A DNA stretch of 64,000 nucleotides from JAIROC01 sp031553535. GTDB taxonomy: Bacteria; Bacteroidota; Bacteroidia; Bacteroidales; WCHB1-69. The first letter of the stretch is position 1. The number at the start of each line of letters is the position of its first letter. Below the pieces are notes generated by a model. The model had not been told where the DNA came from. It made no database searches and saw nothing but the letters and a program-made list of their open reading frames with translations. Position numbers and translations under genes: made by a program. Shown here in pieces: positions 42,632 to 53,738 of the stretch. The stretch covers positions 92,561 to 156,560 of the forward strand of contig JAVBLM010000002.1 of the NCBI GenBank assembly GCA_031553535.1, in the 5' to 3' direction.

Positions 42632-45600
42632 ATGAGAAAAATCTGTTTATCTTTTTTATTGCTTTTTAGTCTTTCGGCAATATCTCAACCAACAATATAT
42701 TATGTGAAAGAGGTTGCTGTCGGAGCAAATAATGGAACATCCTGGTTAGATGCGTCTGATGATTTGCAAAAGATGATAAATCAAGCAATCGCAGGAGACA
42801 CTATATGGGTGGCAGAAGGAACGTACATTCCTATTCGTCGTATTGATAACATATCAACGGTGGATTCCAGTAGCAGAGAAAATACCTTTTTACTAAAAAA
42901 TGGAGTGGTAATAATGGGTGGTTTTCCCAATACAGGAAGCCCTCTCCTTGAAGACCGTAACTGGAAAACATACCCTACTATTTTAAGTGGTGATCTGGGA
43001 GGAAACAATAATTCTGCACAGGCTGCATACCATGTTGTTGTTGCTTCAAGTGTAGGCGCTCAGACAGTATTGGATGGCTTTATTATTACGGGCGGTTACG
43101 CAAATGGAACATCAAACATCTCAAGTATCGCACGTAATAGAGGAGGAGGGATTCATTGTTATCAGGCATCTCCTAAATTGGTTAATCTGATTATCCGCAA
43201 TAATTATGCAGAACAATATGGCGGGGGAATATGTACTCGTATGTCTACTTCTTCTCCTGTAATAGTGAATGCGTTAATATACAGCAATCGTTCGCATGAG
43301 TCGGCAGCAGGGGTAAACAATGATGGATCATATCCGGTATTCGTTAATACAACGATAGCGGGAAATCATACAGATGGGTCAGCAGGGAGCGGTACTGGTG
43401 GAGTTCTTGATCTTGACGCTTTTTCCCGATACTATAATACGATTATATGGGGAAATTCATCTAATACTTATGTTCAGATAAGAAACTATGAAAAGAATAG
43501 CAATGGCCCAGCATTTACGACTTGTTTAGTAGGGCCAACAAGTAATAATTTTCCAGGTATTACTGTCACATCTGACCCGCTTTTTAGAAATGCAGCGGCA
43601 GGAGATTATCGTTTACAGAGTGTCAGTCCTGCAGTAAATGCGGGTACCAATACATCTTATCTTACAGGTGTATCGGTAGACTTGGGAGGGGATCCCCGTA
43701 TTTCCGGTTCACATCCTGATATAGGTGCGTATGAATACCAGGACGTCTCTATTATACCTGATACAAACGGCATCGTATATGTCAATAAGCATGTAACAAC
43801 AGGAAACGGGCGTGGTAATAGTTGGTTTAATGCAGCTGTGGAATTAGGGGATGCTTTGCAAGCGGCAAAATCATCGAATGCGGTAAAACAAGATAGTATT
43901 AAACAAATATGGGTAGCAGAAGCTACTTATTTCCCCATGTTCAATGCAGCAGATGATTCCACAGGTTATGGTGGCAGGAATAATGCCTTTGTTATGGTTA
44001 AGGATGTACAGGTATACGGCGGTTTCCCTACGAATGCAAATGATACAAATAATGCTCCCTATAATAGCCTTACTATGCTTACCATGGAGCAGGCACGTAA
44101 TACACGTAACTGGAGAATATATCCTACTATTTTAAGCGGAGATATAGGGACTGAAAATGACAATAGTGACAACTGTTACCATGTAGTTATATCTACCGGT
44201 AATATCGGAATAGCTTCCCTGGATGGCTTTACTATTACAGGGGGAAATGCAAATGGTATCGATAGCATAAAAGTAAATACTTTAAAAGTTCGGAATCATT
44301 CAGGAGGAGGGGTTTATACTGTTTCTTCCTCTCTTTCATTGCCAAATGATATTATTGATAACAATGTTGCAACGAATTGGGGAGGAGGGATGTATAACGA
44401 AAGTTCTTCCCCTGTATTACTCAATGTAACTCTTTCAAATAATAGAGTAAATGGAAGTGGCGGTGGAATTTATAACATTAATTCATCGTCTCCCCTATTA
44501 ACGAATGTGGTTGTCATCAGGAATAATGCGGGCTATTATGGCGGTGGAATTCTAAATGGTCAATCATCTTCCCCCGTATTAACAAATGTGCTTGTAATTA
44601 AAAATACAGCTAATGTAGGAGGCGGAATATATAATGAAAATTCTTCTCCTGTACTGACTAATATTACGGTTAGTGGAAACGTTGCGGGAACTTCCGGTGG
44701 GGGAATATATAATTTTCCATCATCAAATCCTGCTATCAGGAATTCTATTATTTGGGGTAATAGAAATGGTTCTGCATCGGAAAGTAATGTAGAAGGTGAT
44801 AGTCCTGTTTATCTTACCAGTTTGGTAGGAGGAGCAACAATCACTCCGGGAGGAATTATTTTAAATGTCGATCCTTTGTTTATTGATACGGCAAACGGTA
44901 ACTATCGTTTGAGTTATTGCAGCCAGGCGATAGATACGGGGAGGAATAGTTTTTACGATGCTGGGGAGACTCCTGATTTATCTTCAATTACAGTAGACCT
45001 GGATAGTAATGACCGCTTTTATAACAACGGCACGGTAGATTTGGGCGCGTATGAGTACCAATCTGCACGTATTCTGCCATCCCTGGTACTTAGCGGCGAT
45101 ACCACTATATGTTATGGAGATAGCGCTACTATTTCTTTTGTTTTTGACGGTACTTCTCCCTGGCAGCTTGTTTATACAAAAGATGCCGGAGTAAGCTACG
45201 ATACGGTAAAATCCATTTCAAACAGTGTGCTTGAATGGAAAGTAAGCCCAACCGATACCACAACCTATAAATTTGTACAATTAAGCGATGTTAATTGTAA
45301 GGTTACTCTATTGGATAGTGTTCAAATAATGGTACCTTCGGAACCTGTGCTTACGAATATTTTCTCGAATGACACATTATGTCATGGGGCTAAAACAACA
45401 CCGATTGTCTTTACGGGAACATCAACAGATTTTCAATGGGAGAGCAATCCATCCATTGATAGTATCCCCGCAGGGTCTCAGACCGGGAATTTTGGAGAAT
45501 ATACTGTTGTAAATAATACAACTGTTCCAATTACAACAACAATATCCATCGCCCATCAATATGTGGCTAATGGGATAACCTGTCCCGGAAAGGATACCAG

Positions 45601-48600
45601 TTTTATGATAACGATATTACCGAATCCTACGGTTACCAATATACCGGCTAATGATACACTGTGTAACAAATCGAAGACAACACCGGTTGTGTTTACGGGA
45701 ACAGCAACAAATTATCAGTGGGAAAGCGGTACGCATATAGATAGTATTCCCACAGGACCACAAGCAGATTCATTAGATGCATATACGGTGGTAAATCCGG
45801 GATCCTCTCTTTTAACTACCAATATTAAAGTAACCCCTCAGTATCTATTTAATGGAGTTACTTGTAATGGAAAAGACACCAGTTTTTCGATAAGTGTGTT
45901 GCCCAGCCTGGCAATTACCAATACTCTTGCTAATGATACATTGTGTCACGGATCGAAGACAAGCGCTATAACTTTTGCCGGTTCGGCACCCAGTGGTTAT
46001 CAATGGGAAAGCGGTACGCATATAGATAGTATTCCAACTGGGTCACAAACGGGATCTTTTGGATCCTATACGGTGATAAATACAACAAGTTCACCTTTGA
46101 CTACCGAAATTGTTGTGAGCCCTCAACCATATGGAGGAAAAGTGTGTAGTGGTAATAATACCAGTTTTTATATAACGGTATTACCGAATCCTACAGTTAC
46201 CAATATACCGGTTAATGATACGCTGTGTTATAATTCAAAGACAACGCCGGTTGCCTTTACGGGAGCATCAACAAATTATCAATGGGAAACGGGCACTCAC
46301 ATAGATAGTATTCCTACAGGACTACAAACGGGTAATTTTGATGCGTATACAGTAGTAAATCCGGGTTCGTCTCTTATAACTACAGAAATAACAGTACACT
46401 TTCAATATGTATACGGTGGAGTTTCTTGTTCTGGGAAAGACACCACTTTTTCAATAAGTGTATTACCTAATATGTTAGCTACCAATATTCCGGCTAATGA
46501 TACGTTATGTCACGGATCAAAGACAAGCGCAGTAACTTTTACCGGCCCGGCCATTGGTTATCAATGGGAAAGCGGTACACATATAGATAGTATTCCAACT
46601 GGGCCACAGACGGGATCTTTTGAATCCTATACGGTGGTAAATACAACAAATTCACCCTTGACTACCGAAATTATGGTAACTCCTCTGTCATATAATGGAA
46701 AAGTATGTACGGGGAATGATACCAGTTTCTATATAACGGTATTACCTAATCCTACAGTTACCAATATTCCGGCTAATGATACACTTTGTTATGGATCGAA
46801 GACAACGCCGGTTGCCTTTGCGGGAGCATCAACAGATTATGAATGGGAAAGCGGTACGCATATAGATAGTATTCCCACGGGGCCACAAACGGGTAATTTT
46901 GATGCGTATACAGTAGTAAATCCGGGATTCTCTCCTTTAACTACAGAAATTACAGTAAGCTTTCAGTATATATATAATGGAATCTCTTGCAGTGCCAATG
47001 ATACCAGTTTTTATATAACGGTATTACCTAATCCTACAGTTACCAATATTCCGGTTAATGATACACTTTGTTATGGATCGCAGACAACACCGGTTGCCTT
47101 TACAGGAACAGCAACAGATTATCAATGGGAAAGCGGTACGCATATAGATAATATTCCGGATACACAAACGGGTAATTTTGATGCATACACGGTGGTAAAT
47201 CCGGGATCCTCTCTTTTAACTACCAATATTAAAGTAACCCCTCAGTATCTATTTAATGGAGTTACTTGTAATGGAAAGGATACCGGTTTTTCGATAAGTG
47301 TATTGCCTAATCTGGTAGCTACCAATATTCCGGCTAATGATACATTGTGTCATGGCTCAGCAACATCTGCTATCACTTTTATCGGATTAGCAGGCAGTTA
47401 TCAATGGGAAAGTACTACTCAAATAGATAGTATTCCCACAGGGTCGCAAACGGGACCTTTTGAAGGCTATACGGTAGTAAATACAACAAGTGCACCTTTA
47501 ACCACTCATATTCTTGTAACCCCTCAATCATCATATAGCGGTATAACCTGTCCTGGTAACGATACCAGTTTCTCAATAACAGTATTGCCTAATCCTACAA
47601 TTACCAATATTCCCGGTAAAGATACGCTGTGTTATGGGTCGCAGACAACGATGATTGCCTTTACGGGAGCGTCAACAGATTATCAATGGGAAATGGGCAC
47701 TCAGATAGATAGTATCCCTACAGGGCTACAAACGGGTGATTTCGGAACGTATACCGTAGTAAATCCAGGCCCATCCACTTTCTTAACTACGGACATAACC
47801 GTACACTTCCAGTATGTATACGGTAGCGTTTCCTGTTCGGGGAATGATACCAGTTTCTCAATAAGTGTATTAACGGATCCCAAGGTTACCAATATTCCTG
47901 AAAATGATACATTGTGTCACGGGGGAAAGACAAAACCTGTCACTTTTACCGGTTCAGCCGATGGTTATGAGTGGGTAAGCACTGCTCAGATAGATAGTAT
48001 TCCAACAGGGCTACAATCCGTTCCTTTTGGAGAGTATTCCGTATATAATACAACAGGTTCACCTTTAACAACCATAATTCTTGTAACTCCCCAAGCAGCA
48101 TATAATGGAAAAATATGTAATGGGACCGATTCCAGTTTCACCATAGTAGTATTGCCTGAAATTAATGTTACCGGTATCCCTGGTCATGATACGTTGTGTT
48201 ATGGATCGAAAACAACACCATTTACCTTTATTGGAACAGCAACAGATTACCAGTGGGAAATGCAGACTCCTTTGTTAGATAGTATTCCCACAGGGGCACA
48301 AACAGGTAATTTCGGGGAATATACGTTGGTAAATTCAGGTTCGTCTATTGCAACCACCGATATTACAGTAACTCCCCAGTATATATATAATGGATTTATT
48401 TGTGATGGGAAAGATACTAGTTTTTCAATAAGCGTATTGCCTAATCTTGTAGCTACCAATATTCCGGATAATGACACATTGTGTCATCGGTCAAAGACAA
48501 CTGCGGCGGTAACTTTTACCGGACCGGCAAATGGTTATAAATGGGAAAGCAGTAATCTGATAGATAGTATTCCCACAGGGACACAAATGGGTGATTTTGG

Positions 48601-51439
48601 ATCTTATACGGTGATAAATACAACAGGTTCACCTTTGACAACCAAAATTATTGTAACTCCTTTGCCCTATAATGGAAAGCTATGTAATGGTAACGATACC
48701 AGCTTTACGATAATAGTATTGCCTGATCCTGTCATTACTAATATTCCGGCTAATGATACACTATGTAATGGATCGAAGACAACACCGGTTGCCTTTACAG
48801 GAGCAACAGATTATCAATGGGAAGCTATTCCATCCCTGGATAGTATTCCTACAGGGGTACGAACCGGTGATTTTGAAGCATACACCGTAGTAAATAAGGG
48901 TTCATCTATTTTATCTACCGATATTAAAGTAATTCCTCAGTATATATACAATGGAGTTTCCTGTACCGGAAAAGATACCAGCTTCAAGATAACGGTACTA
49001 CCTGCTGATCCTAAGATTACCAATATTCCGGCTAATGATACTTTGTGTCACGGATCAAAGACAACTGCGGTAACTTTTACAGGTACCGCCAATAGTTATC
49101 AATGGCAGAGTAGCGTTCAGATAGATAGTATTCCGACAGGGATACAACTAACCGGTACTTTCGGAGAATACACAGTGGTAAATACCACAACTGCACCGTT
49201 GACGACCAAAATTATCGTAACTCCTCAGTCTATATATAATGGAATGGTATGCAATGGTAAAGATACCAGCTTCTCTATAACGGTGAATCCTCTTCCTGTA
49301 ATTACCAATCTGCCTCTAGATTATACATTGTGTAGTAATGAGCAAACAGATAGCGTTACATTTACGGGAGTGTTTACTTCCTGCCAATGGGAAAATACCG
49401 GAGACGCATTGACAGGCTTGCCTTCAGGAGTTCAAACGGGTACTTTCTTAAAGTATACATTAGTGAATCATACGGATACTGTCCAAATTGCAATAATTTC
49501 CGTAAAAGCGCAATATGCGAATGGTTTAATATGTTCAGTACCTGATACCAGCTTTGAGATATCCGTGAACCCATTACCGGTGGTAAATCAATTACCACGC
49601 GATACGGTATTATGTAGTGGGGCAACAACAGAATCTTTTGTTTTTGGTGGCGTTGCAACATCTTACCAATGGAATGTAAGCGGAGATGTGATTAATGGAT
49701 TGCCTACGGGTACCCAAACGGGTAACTTCGGAGCATATACGCTTAACAATGACGGAGCTGCTCCATTAACGGCAGTTATTACCGTAACTCCTGTCTATGT
49801 AAATGGCGGTAAAACCTGTTTAGGAAGGGATTCTACATTTTCAATTACGGTAGATCCTGTTCCGGATATGGGGGCTGTTCCGGCGGATTATGCGTTGTGC
49901 AGTGGAGATCAAACAACAAGTGTCACTTTCGGAACCTCTATGGTATACGAGTGGGAAGTAAGTGGTGATATTATTGATGGATTACCAACAGGAGTGCAAA
50001 CCGGTAATTTTGGAGTATATACGCTTGTAAATAAAACTGCGGCTCCATTAACAGCGATCATTACGGTTACACCGCAATATACCAATAGCGGCTCGAGTTG
50101 TACGGTGAAGGATACCTCTTTCAAAATTACGGTAAATCCTGAACCGTCAATAAACAACAATACACCTGACCAGAATCTTTGTAGCGGAAGTGAGACATCC
50201 GAGATCTATTTCAGTGGTACTTTTACAAGCTACCAGTGGATAGCAACCGGAAATATAACAGGTGTTCCTACGGGAATTCAAACCGGTCATTTTGGAGAGT
50301 ATACCGTCGAAAATCAGACAGCTAACCTGATAGATGGAAGTATTATTATCGATCTTTTCTACAATGCAAATGGATTGAATTGTCAGAAACAGGATACGCT
50401 TTTCACTATTTTTGTTAACCCCGAGCCGGTGCTGGACAATACGTTATCGGATGAGTCGTTATGCGATGGTGAGCAGACAACCTCTATTTCTTTTATGGGA
50501 ACAGCTACCAGCTATGAGTGGACTGCTTCCGGGGCAATTCCGGGTATGCCTGCAGGTACTCAAACAGGAGACTTCGGAACCTATACATTAACCAATAAAA
50601 CATCAAGCCCGTTAAAATCTGTTATTACGGTAACTCCGAAATATGCAGCGGACTCAATGGTATGTGATGGAGTAAGTAAGAATTTTGAAGTAACCGTAAA
50701 TCCGGCTACTGCCATAATTTCATTAACTTCCAATGCCTACTTCTTCTGCGAAGGGGATGAGTTGATAATCGAGGCGCAAGCTTCGGGAGGGAATCTTGTA
50801 TATCGCTGGTACCATGATGGAACAATGATACCGGGAGAACAAAGTAACACATATAATGTACCTTCTACATCCAGAAGTAATAGTGGGATTTATTATGTAG
50901 AAGTATCGGGATCTTGTGGAGATGCAACAAGTTCATCGGTTCTTATTGATGTAAGAGGTGCAAAAATGCTGGTGCAAAAATGGGATGATGTTATCCTTGT
51001 AGATAATTCCACCTATGAATTTTTCGGGTATCAATGGTATAGGGATGGTATCTTGCTTGTTGGCGCTACCGAACAGTTCTATCAAGAGATAGGTGGATTA
51101 AATGGATGTTATAGTGTTGATCTGACAATGGATGGTGGCGGTAAGATACGTTCTTGCGAAAGATGTTTCGAGAAAGAAGTAAAATCATTATCGTTATCGA
51201 TATATCCGAATCCGATCAAACAGGGAGATGTGATAAAGGCGAACTTCGATCAGGGTTCCAAATCTACAAATCTGGTAAGTGTAGAAGTCTTCAATGCAAA
51301 CGGCCAGAGGATCTTAATACAACAGATCAATGGTAATACTGTTGAAGTTGAAACTGCACATCTGGCTCCGGGAATCTATGTTCTGAGAATACTTACAGAT
51401 GACAACCAGGTCTATAATGAGAAAATAGTGGTTTATTAG
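42632..51439 (+). CDS. Giant T9SS-exported surface adhesin with 19 tandem modules
   Basis: 2,935 residues from the ATG at 42632 (MRKICLSFLLLFSLSAISQ signal peptide; the upstream TTG at 42572 would precede the promoter). Residues about 20-380 and 385-870 are two right-handed beta-helix/choice-of-anchor-like regions sharing TYPTILSGDLG or IYPTILSGDIG, LDGFIITGG and GAYEYQ. One Ig-like module (LSGDTTICYGDS) is followed, from residue 906 to about 2690, by 19 PKD/Ig-like modules of about 90 residues, each opening with a form of VTNIPANDTLCHGSKTT and closing with DTSFSITVLP. An Ig-like domain with FCEGDELIIEAQ and a T9SS sorting domain (LSIYPNPIKQGD to KIVVY) end the protein. Probable surface adhesin or matrix protein. 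Confidence 0.93.
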   Translation: MRKICLSFLLLFSLSAISQPTIYYVKEVAVGANNGTSWLDASDDLQKMINQAIAGDTIWVAEGTYIPIRRIDNISTVDSSSRENTFLLKNGVVIMGGFPNTGSPLLEDRNWKTYPTILSGDLGGNNNSAQAAYHVVVASSVGAQTVLDGFIITGGYANGTSNISSIARNRGGGIHCYQASPKLVNLIIRNNYAEQYGGGICTRMSTSSPVIVNALIYSNRSHESAAGVNNDGSYPVFVNTTIAGNHTDGSAGSGTGGVLDLDAFSRYYNTIIWGNSSNTYVQIRNYEKNSNGPAFTTCLVGPTSNNFPGITVTSDPLFRNAAAGDYRLQSVSPAVNAGTNTSYLTGVSVDLGGDPRISGSHPDIGAYEYQDVSIIPDTNGIVYVNKHVTTGNGRGNSWFNAAVELGDALQAAKSSNAVKQDSIKQIWVAEATYFPMFNAADDSTGYGGRNNAFVMVKDVQVYGGFPTNANDTNNAPYNSLTMLTMEQARNTRNWRIYPTILSGDIGTENDNSDNCYHVVISTGNIGIASLDGFTITGGNANGIDSIKVNTLKVRNHSGGGVYTVSSSLSLPNDIIDNNVATNWGGGMYNESSSPVLLNVTLSNNRVNGSGGGIYNINSSSPLLTNVVVIRNNAGYYGGGILNGQSSSPVLTNVLVIKNTANVGGGIYNENSSPVLTNITVSGNVAGTSGGGIYNFPSSNPAIRNSIIWGNRNGSASESNVEGDSPVYLTSLVGGATITPGGIILNVDPLFIDTANGNYRLSYCSQAIDTGRNSFYDAGETPDLSSITVDLDSNDRFYNNGTVDLGAYEYQSARILPSLVLSGDTTICYGDSATISFVFDGTSPWQLVYTKDAGVSYDTVKSISNSVLEWKVSPTDTTTYKFVQLSDVNCKVTLLDSVQIMVPSEPVLTNIFSNDTLCHGAKTTPIVFTGTSTDFQWESNPSIDSIPAGSQTGNFGEYTVVNNTTVPITTTISIAHQYVANGITCPGKDTSFMITILPNPTVTNIPANDTLCNKSKTTPVVFTGTATNYQWESGTHIDSIPTGPQADSLDAYTVVNPGSSLLTTNIKVTPQYLFNGVTCNGKDTSFSISVLPSLAITNTLANDTLCHGSKTSAITFAGSAPSGYQWESGTHIDSIPTGSQTGSFGSYTVINTTSSPLTTEIVVSPQPYGGKVCSGNNTSFYITVLPNPTVTNIPVNDTLCYNSKTTPVAFTGASTNYQWETGTHIDSIPTGLQTGNFDAYTVVNPGSSLITTEITVHFQYVYGGVSCSGKDTTFSISVLPNMLATNIPANDTLCHGSKTSAVTFTGPAIGYQWESGTHIDSIPTGPQTGSFESYTVVNTTNSPLTTEIMVTPLSYNGKVCTGNDTSFYITVLPNPTVTNIPANDTLCYGSKTTPVAFAGASTDYEWESGTHIDSIPTGPQTGNFDAYTVVNPGFSPLTTEITVSFQYIYNGISCSANDTSFYITVLPNPTVTNIPVNDTLCYGSQTTPVAFTGTATDYQWESGTHIDNIPDTQTGNFDAYTVVNPGSSLLTTNIKVTPQYLFNGVTCNGKDTGFSISVLPNLVATNIPANDTLCHGSATSAITFIGLAGSYQWESTTQIDSIPTGSQTGPFEGYTVVNTTSAPLTTHILVTPQSSYSGITCPGNDTSFSITVLPNPTITNIPGKDTLCYGSQTTMIAFTGASTDYQWEMGTQIDSIPTGLQTGDFGTYTVVNPGPSTFLTTDITVHFQYVYGSVSCSGNDTSFSISVLTDPKVTNIPENDTLCHGGKTKPVTFTGSADGYEWVSTAQIDSIPTGLQSVPFGEYSVYNTTGSPLTTIILVTPQAAYNGKICNGTDSSFTIVVLPEINVTGIPGHDTLCYGSKTTPFTFIGTATDYQWEMQTPLLDSIPTGAQTGNFGEYTLVNSGSSIATTDITVTPQYIYNGFICDGKDTSFSISVLPNLVATNIPDNDTLCHRSKTTAAVTFTGPANGYKWESSNLIDSIPTGTQMGDFGSYTVINTTGSPLTTKIIVTPLPYNGKLCNGNDTSFTIIVLPDPVITNIPANDTLCNGSKTTPVAFTGATDYQWEAIPSLDSIPTGVRTGDFEAYTVVNKGSSILSTDIKVIPQYIYNGVSCTGKDTSFKITVLPADPKITNIPANDTLCHGSKTTAVTFTGTANSYQWQSSVQIDSIPTGIQLTGTFGEYTVVNTTTAPLTTKIIVTPQSIYNGMVCNGKDTSFSITVNPLPVITNLPLDYTLCSNEQTDSVTFTGVFTSCQWENTGDALTGLPSGVQTGTFLKYTLVNHTDTVQIAIISVKAQYANGLICSVPDTSFEISVNPLPVVNQLPRDTVLCSGATTESFVFGGVATSYQWNVSGDVINGLPTGTQTGNFGAYTLNNDGAAPLTAVITVTPVYVNGGKTCLGRDSTFSITVDPVPDMGAVPADYALCSGDQTTSVTFGTSMVYEWEVSGDIIDGLPTGVQTGNFGVYTLVNKTAAPLTAIITVTPQYTNSGSSCTVKDTSFKITVNPEPSINNNTPDQNLCSGSETSEIYFSGTFTSYQWIATGNITGVPTGIQTGHFGEYTVENQTANLIDGSIIIDLFYNANGLNCQKQDTLFTIFVNPEPVLDNTLSDESLCDGEQTTSISFMGTATSYEWTASGAIPGMPAGTQTGDFGTYTLTNKTSSPLKSVITVTPKYAADSMVCDGVSKNFEVTVNPATAIISLTSNAYFFCEGDELIIEAQASGGNLVYRWYHDGTMIPGEQSNTYNVPSTSRSNSGIYYVEVSGSCGDATSSSVLIDVRGAKMLVQKWDDVILVDNSTYEFFGYQWYRDGILLVGATEQFYQEIGGLNGCYSVDLTMDGGGKIRSCERCFEKEVKSLSLSIYPNPIKQGDVIKANFDQGSKSTNLVSVEVFNANGQRILIQQINGNTVEVETAHLAPGIYVLRILTDDNQVYNEKIVVY
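45347..50700 (+). repeat. In-gene tandem repeat, 19 modules of about 265-290 bp
   Basis: Modules 2-14 share long nearly unchanged DNA stretches such as AATATTCCGGCTAATGATAC and GAAAGCGGTACGCATATAG; the last five are diverged. The gradient suggests recent amplification or gene conversion in the middle of the array. Confidence 0.9.
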
Positions 51440-51474
51440 AATATTTCGTGCCTCCTACTGATGACGCACTTTCC

Positions 51475-51508
51475 AAACCCTGAAGGTTTCCAAAACCTTC
51501 AGGGTTTT
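51475..51508 (+). terminator. Rho-independent terminator of the giant gene
   Basis: AAACCCTGAAGG (51475-51486) pairs perfectly with CCTTCAGGGTTT (51496-51507) and T residues follow. A-rich and T-rich sides could also stop transcripts from the opposite strand. Confidence 0.85.
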
Positions 51509-51811
51509 CAATAAAAGAGCAATTTCTTTAATTAACATGAGTTATGGATCTATATATCATTTTTGTCAATAATTTATCGGATTTTAATACCGGTAAAAGT
51601 TACAAACAAATATAGAATCCCATTATATGGAGACAAAATACAATAAAATAAAGTTCCCGGATATAATAAGAGTATCCAATAAAGTAAGATAATCTATTTT
51701 TTAGGGACTGTTTCCTATCTGGATTGCAAAAATACTGTTTTTTCCTTCTTATCTATCCTTCTGTTTTCTTATTATCCTGAAAATTTTACAGATTTCGCAG
51801 GAAAAAGAAAA

Positions 51812-51888
51812 CATTTTACACTCTCGTTTGGAGATTTCAGGAAAGCCTGAAAACGTTTTACACTTTCGTTTGGAGATTTCAGGGGTCT
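51812..51888. repeat. Two-unit vestige of the type E 42-bp array, inverted
   Basis: Cores at 51836 (TTTCAGGAAAGCCTGAAA) and 51878 (right arm lost), 42 bp apart, preceded by CACTCTCGTTTGGAGA and CACTTTCGTTTGGAGA. This is the reverse complement of the unit at 41443-41795. The rest of the gap 51509-51920 holds no gene. Confidence 0.88.
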
Positions 51889-51920
51889 ATTCAACAAAGT
51901 GTGTTTATCATGTTTGCATA

Positions 51921-53711
51921 TTACATTTGTTCGGGAACGTCAATTCCTAATAATTTCATTGCATGTTTAATGATATCGGCAGTATATAAAGATAATTGCA
52001 ATCGGTATATTCGTAATTCTTTATTCTCTTCCCGTAAGATTGGTGTATCTTGATAGAAATGATTATACGCTTTAACTAATTCGTAGGTATAGTTTGCTAT
52101 TAAGGCGGGGCTTAGTTCTGTTCCTGCCTGTTTAACCACAGATGGATATTCATACAATGTCCGTAATAATTCCTTTTCCTGTTCGGGAATCAATGATACG
52201 CATACCGAATCGTTTATGTTTATTTCCTGAGCTTCCGCTTTTCGCAATAGGGAGCGGATACGGGCATGTGTATATTGTATGAAAGGAGCCGTGTTCCCGT
52301 TGAGATCAATCGACTCTTCGGGATTGAACAACATGTTCTTTTTAGGATCCACCTTTAAAATGAAGTATTTCAAAGCCCCTATACCTATCATGGATGATAA
52401 ATGATCCAGTTGTGTTGTCGTAAAGTTGTCTGTTTTACCTAATTTTTCCGTATTTTCTTTTGCAATAGCTATCATATCTTCCATCAGATCATCGGCATCC
52501 ACAACGGTCCCTTCCCGGGATTTCATTTTTCCGGACGGCAGCTCAACCATTCCATAGGATAAATGATAGATTGTTTCTCCCCAAGTATAACCTAACTTTT
52601 TATCCAGAATCAGTTTAAGCACGTCGAAATGATAATTTTGTTCATTTCCTACAATATAAATCATTTTCTGCGGGTTGAATTCATTGGCACGCAATGTTGC
52701 CGTACCCAGGTCTTGAGTGATGTATACCGATGTCCCATCCGAACGGAGTAATACCTTTTCGTCCAATCCTTCATTTTCCAGGTTTACCCGAATCGAACCA
52801 TCTTCATGTTTATAAAATATGTTTTTATTCAGGCCTTCTTCAACAATTTCTTTTCCCAATAAGTAAGTATTCGATTCGTAATAGATTTTATCGAAGCGGA
52901 TTCCCATTTGTTTATACGTCTTATCGAATCCTTCATATACCCAGGCATTCATTTTTGCCCATAATGCCCGTATTTCTTCATCACCTTCTTCCCATTTTTG
53001 GAGCATTTGTTGCGCTTCCAATAGAACAGGTGCTTGCTTTTCGGCTTGTTCTTTAGATAATCCTTGTGATTCCAGTTGATTTATCTCTTGCTTATATAGC
53101 CGGTCGAATTCAACATAATATTTTCCAACTAATTTATCTCCTTTTAATCCGGATGATTCCGGTGTTTCCTCTTTCCCTGATTTTATCCAGGCTAACATCG
53201 ACTTGCAGATATGGATTCCTCTATCGTTTACCAGATTAACACGGATTACATTGTATTTATTAGCTTGTAATATATTACAAACCGCATCTCCCAGCAAATT
53301 ATTACGGACATGTCCCAAATGTAAGGGTTTATTCGTGTTAGGAGATGAATATTCAACTACAATGGGCGATTGATCTTGTTCATTTATGTTTAAAAGCAGT
53401 TCTTTGGAACGTATATTATTGAAATAATTAAGCCAGGTTTCATCATGAATAGACAGGTTTAAAAATCCTTTAATTACATTATAATCTTTAATAAAAGGTA
53501 CGGTCTTCATCAGGTTCTCTCCGATTTCTTCAGCCGTTGCATCCGGAGATTTTTTTGAATAGCGAACGAAAGGGAAAACAACTACGGTAAAGTCACCCGT
53601 AAAATCTTTTTTTGTTTTCTGGATCTGCAAACTATCTTCACATAATTCACATGAATACAGGCATGAAACAATATTTAAGACAGCTTCTTTTATTTGTTTT
53701 TCGAATATCAT
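51921..53711 (-). CDS. argS: Arginyl-tRNA synthetase
   Basis: Class I synthetase of 596 residues that charges tRNA-Arg. The N-terminal domain is followed by the HIGH-type motif in SPNTNKPLHLGHVRNNLLGD (near 125), catalytic-core segments (LVNDRGIHICKSM), a KMSKS-like GKMKSREGTVV (near 403), and the anticodon-binding helical domain ending LLGIDVPEQM. The yggS gene ends 28 nt upstream on the same strand, so the two may be co-transcribed. Confidence 0.97.
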   Translation of the reverse strand: MIFEKQIKEAVLNIVSCLYSCELCEDSLQIQKTKKDFTGDFTVVVFPFVRYSKKSPDATAEEIGENLMKTVPFIKDYNVIKGFLNLSIHDETWLNYFNNIRSKELLLNINEQDQSPIVVEYSSPNTNKPLHLGHVRNNLLGDAVCNILQANKYNVIRVNLVNDRGIHICKSMLAWIKSGKEETPESSGLKGDKLVGKYYVEFDRLYKQEINQLESQGLSKEQAEKQAPVLLEAQQMLQKWEEGDEEIRALWAKMNAWVYEGFDKTYKQMGIRFDKIYYESNTYLLGKEIVEEGLNKNIFYKHEDGSIRVNLENEGLDEKVLLRSDGTSVYITQDLGTATLRANEFNPQKMIYIVGNEQNYHFDVLKLILDKKLGYTWGETIYHLSYGMVELPSGKMKSREGTVVDADDLMEDMIAIAKENTEKLGKTDNFTTTQLDHLSSMIGIGALKYFILKVDPKKNMLFNPEESIDLNGNTAPFIQYTHARIRSLLRKAEAQEININDSVCVSLIPEQEKELLRTLYEYPSVVKQAGTELSPALIANYTYELVKAYNHFYQDTPILREENKELRIYRLQLSLYTADIIKHAMKLLGIDVPEQM

Positions 53712-53738
53712 ATTAGTATCTTTAAAAATCTATTTAAA

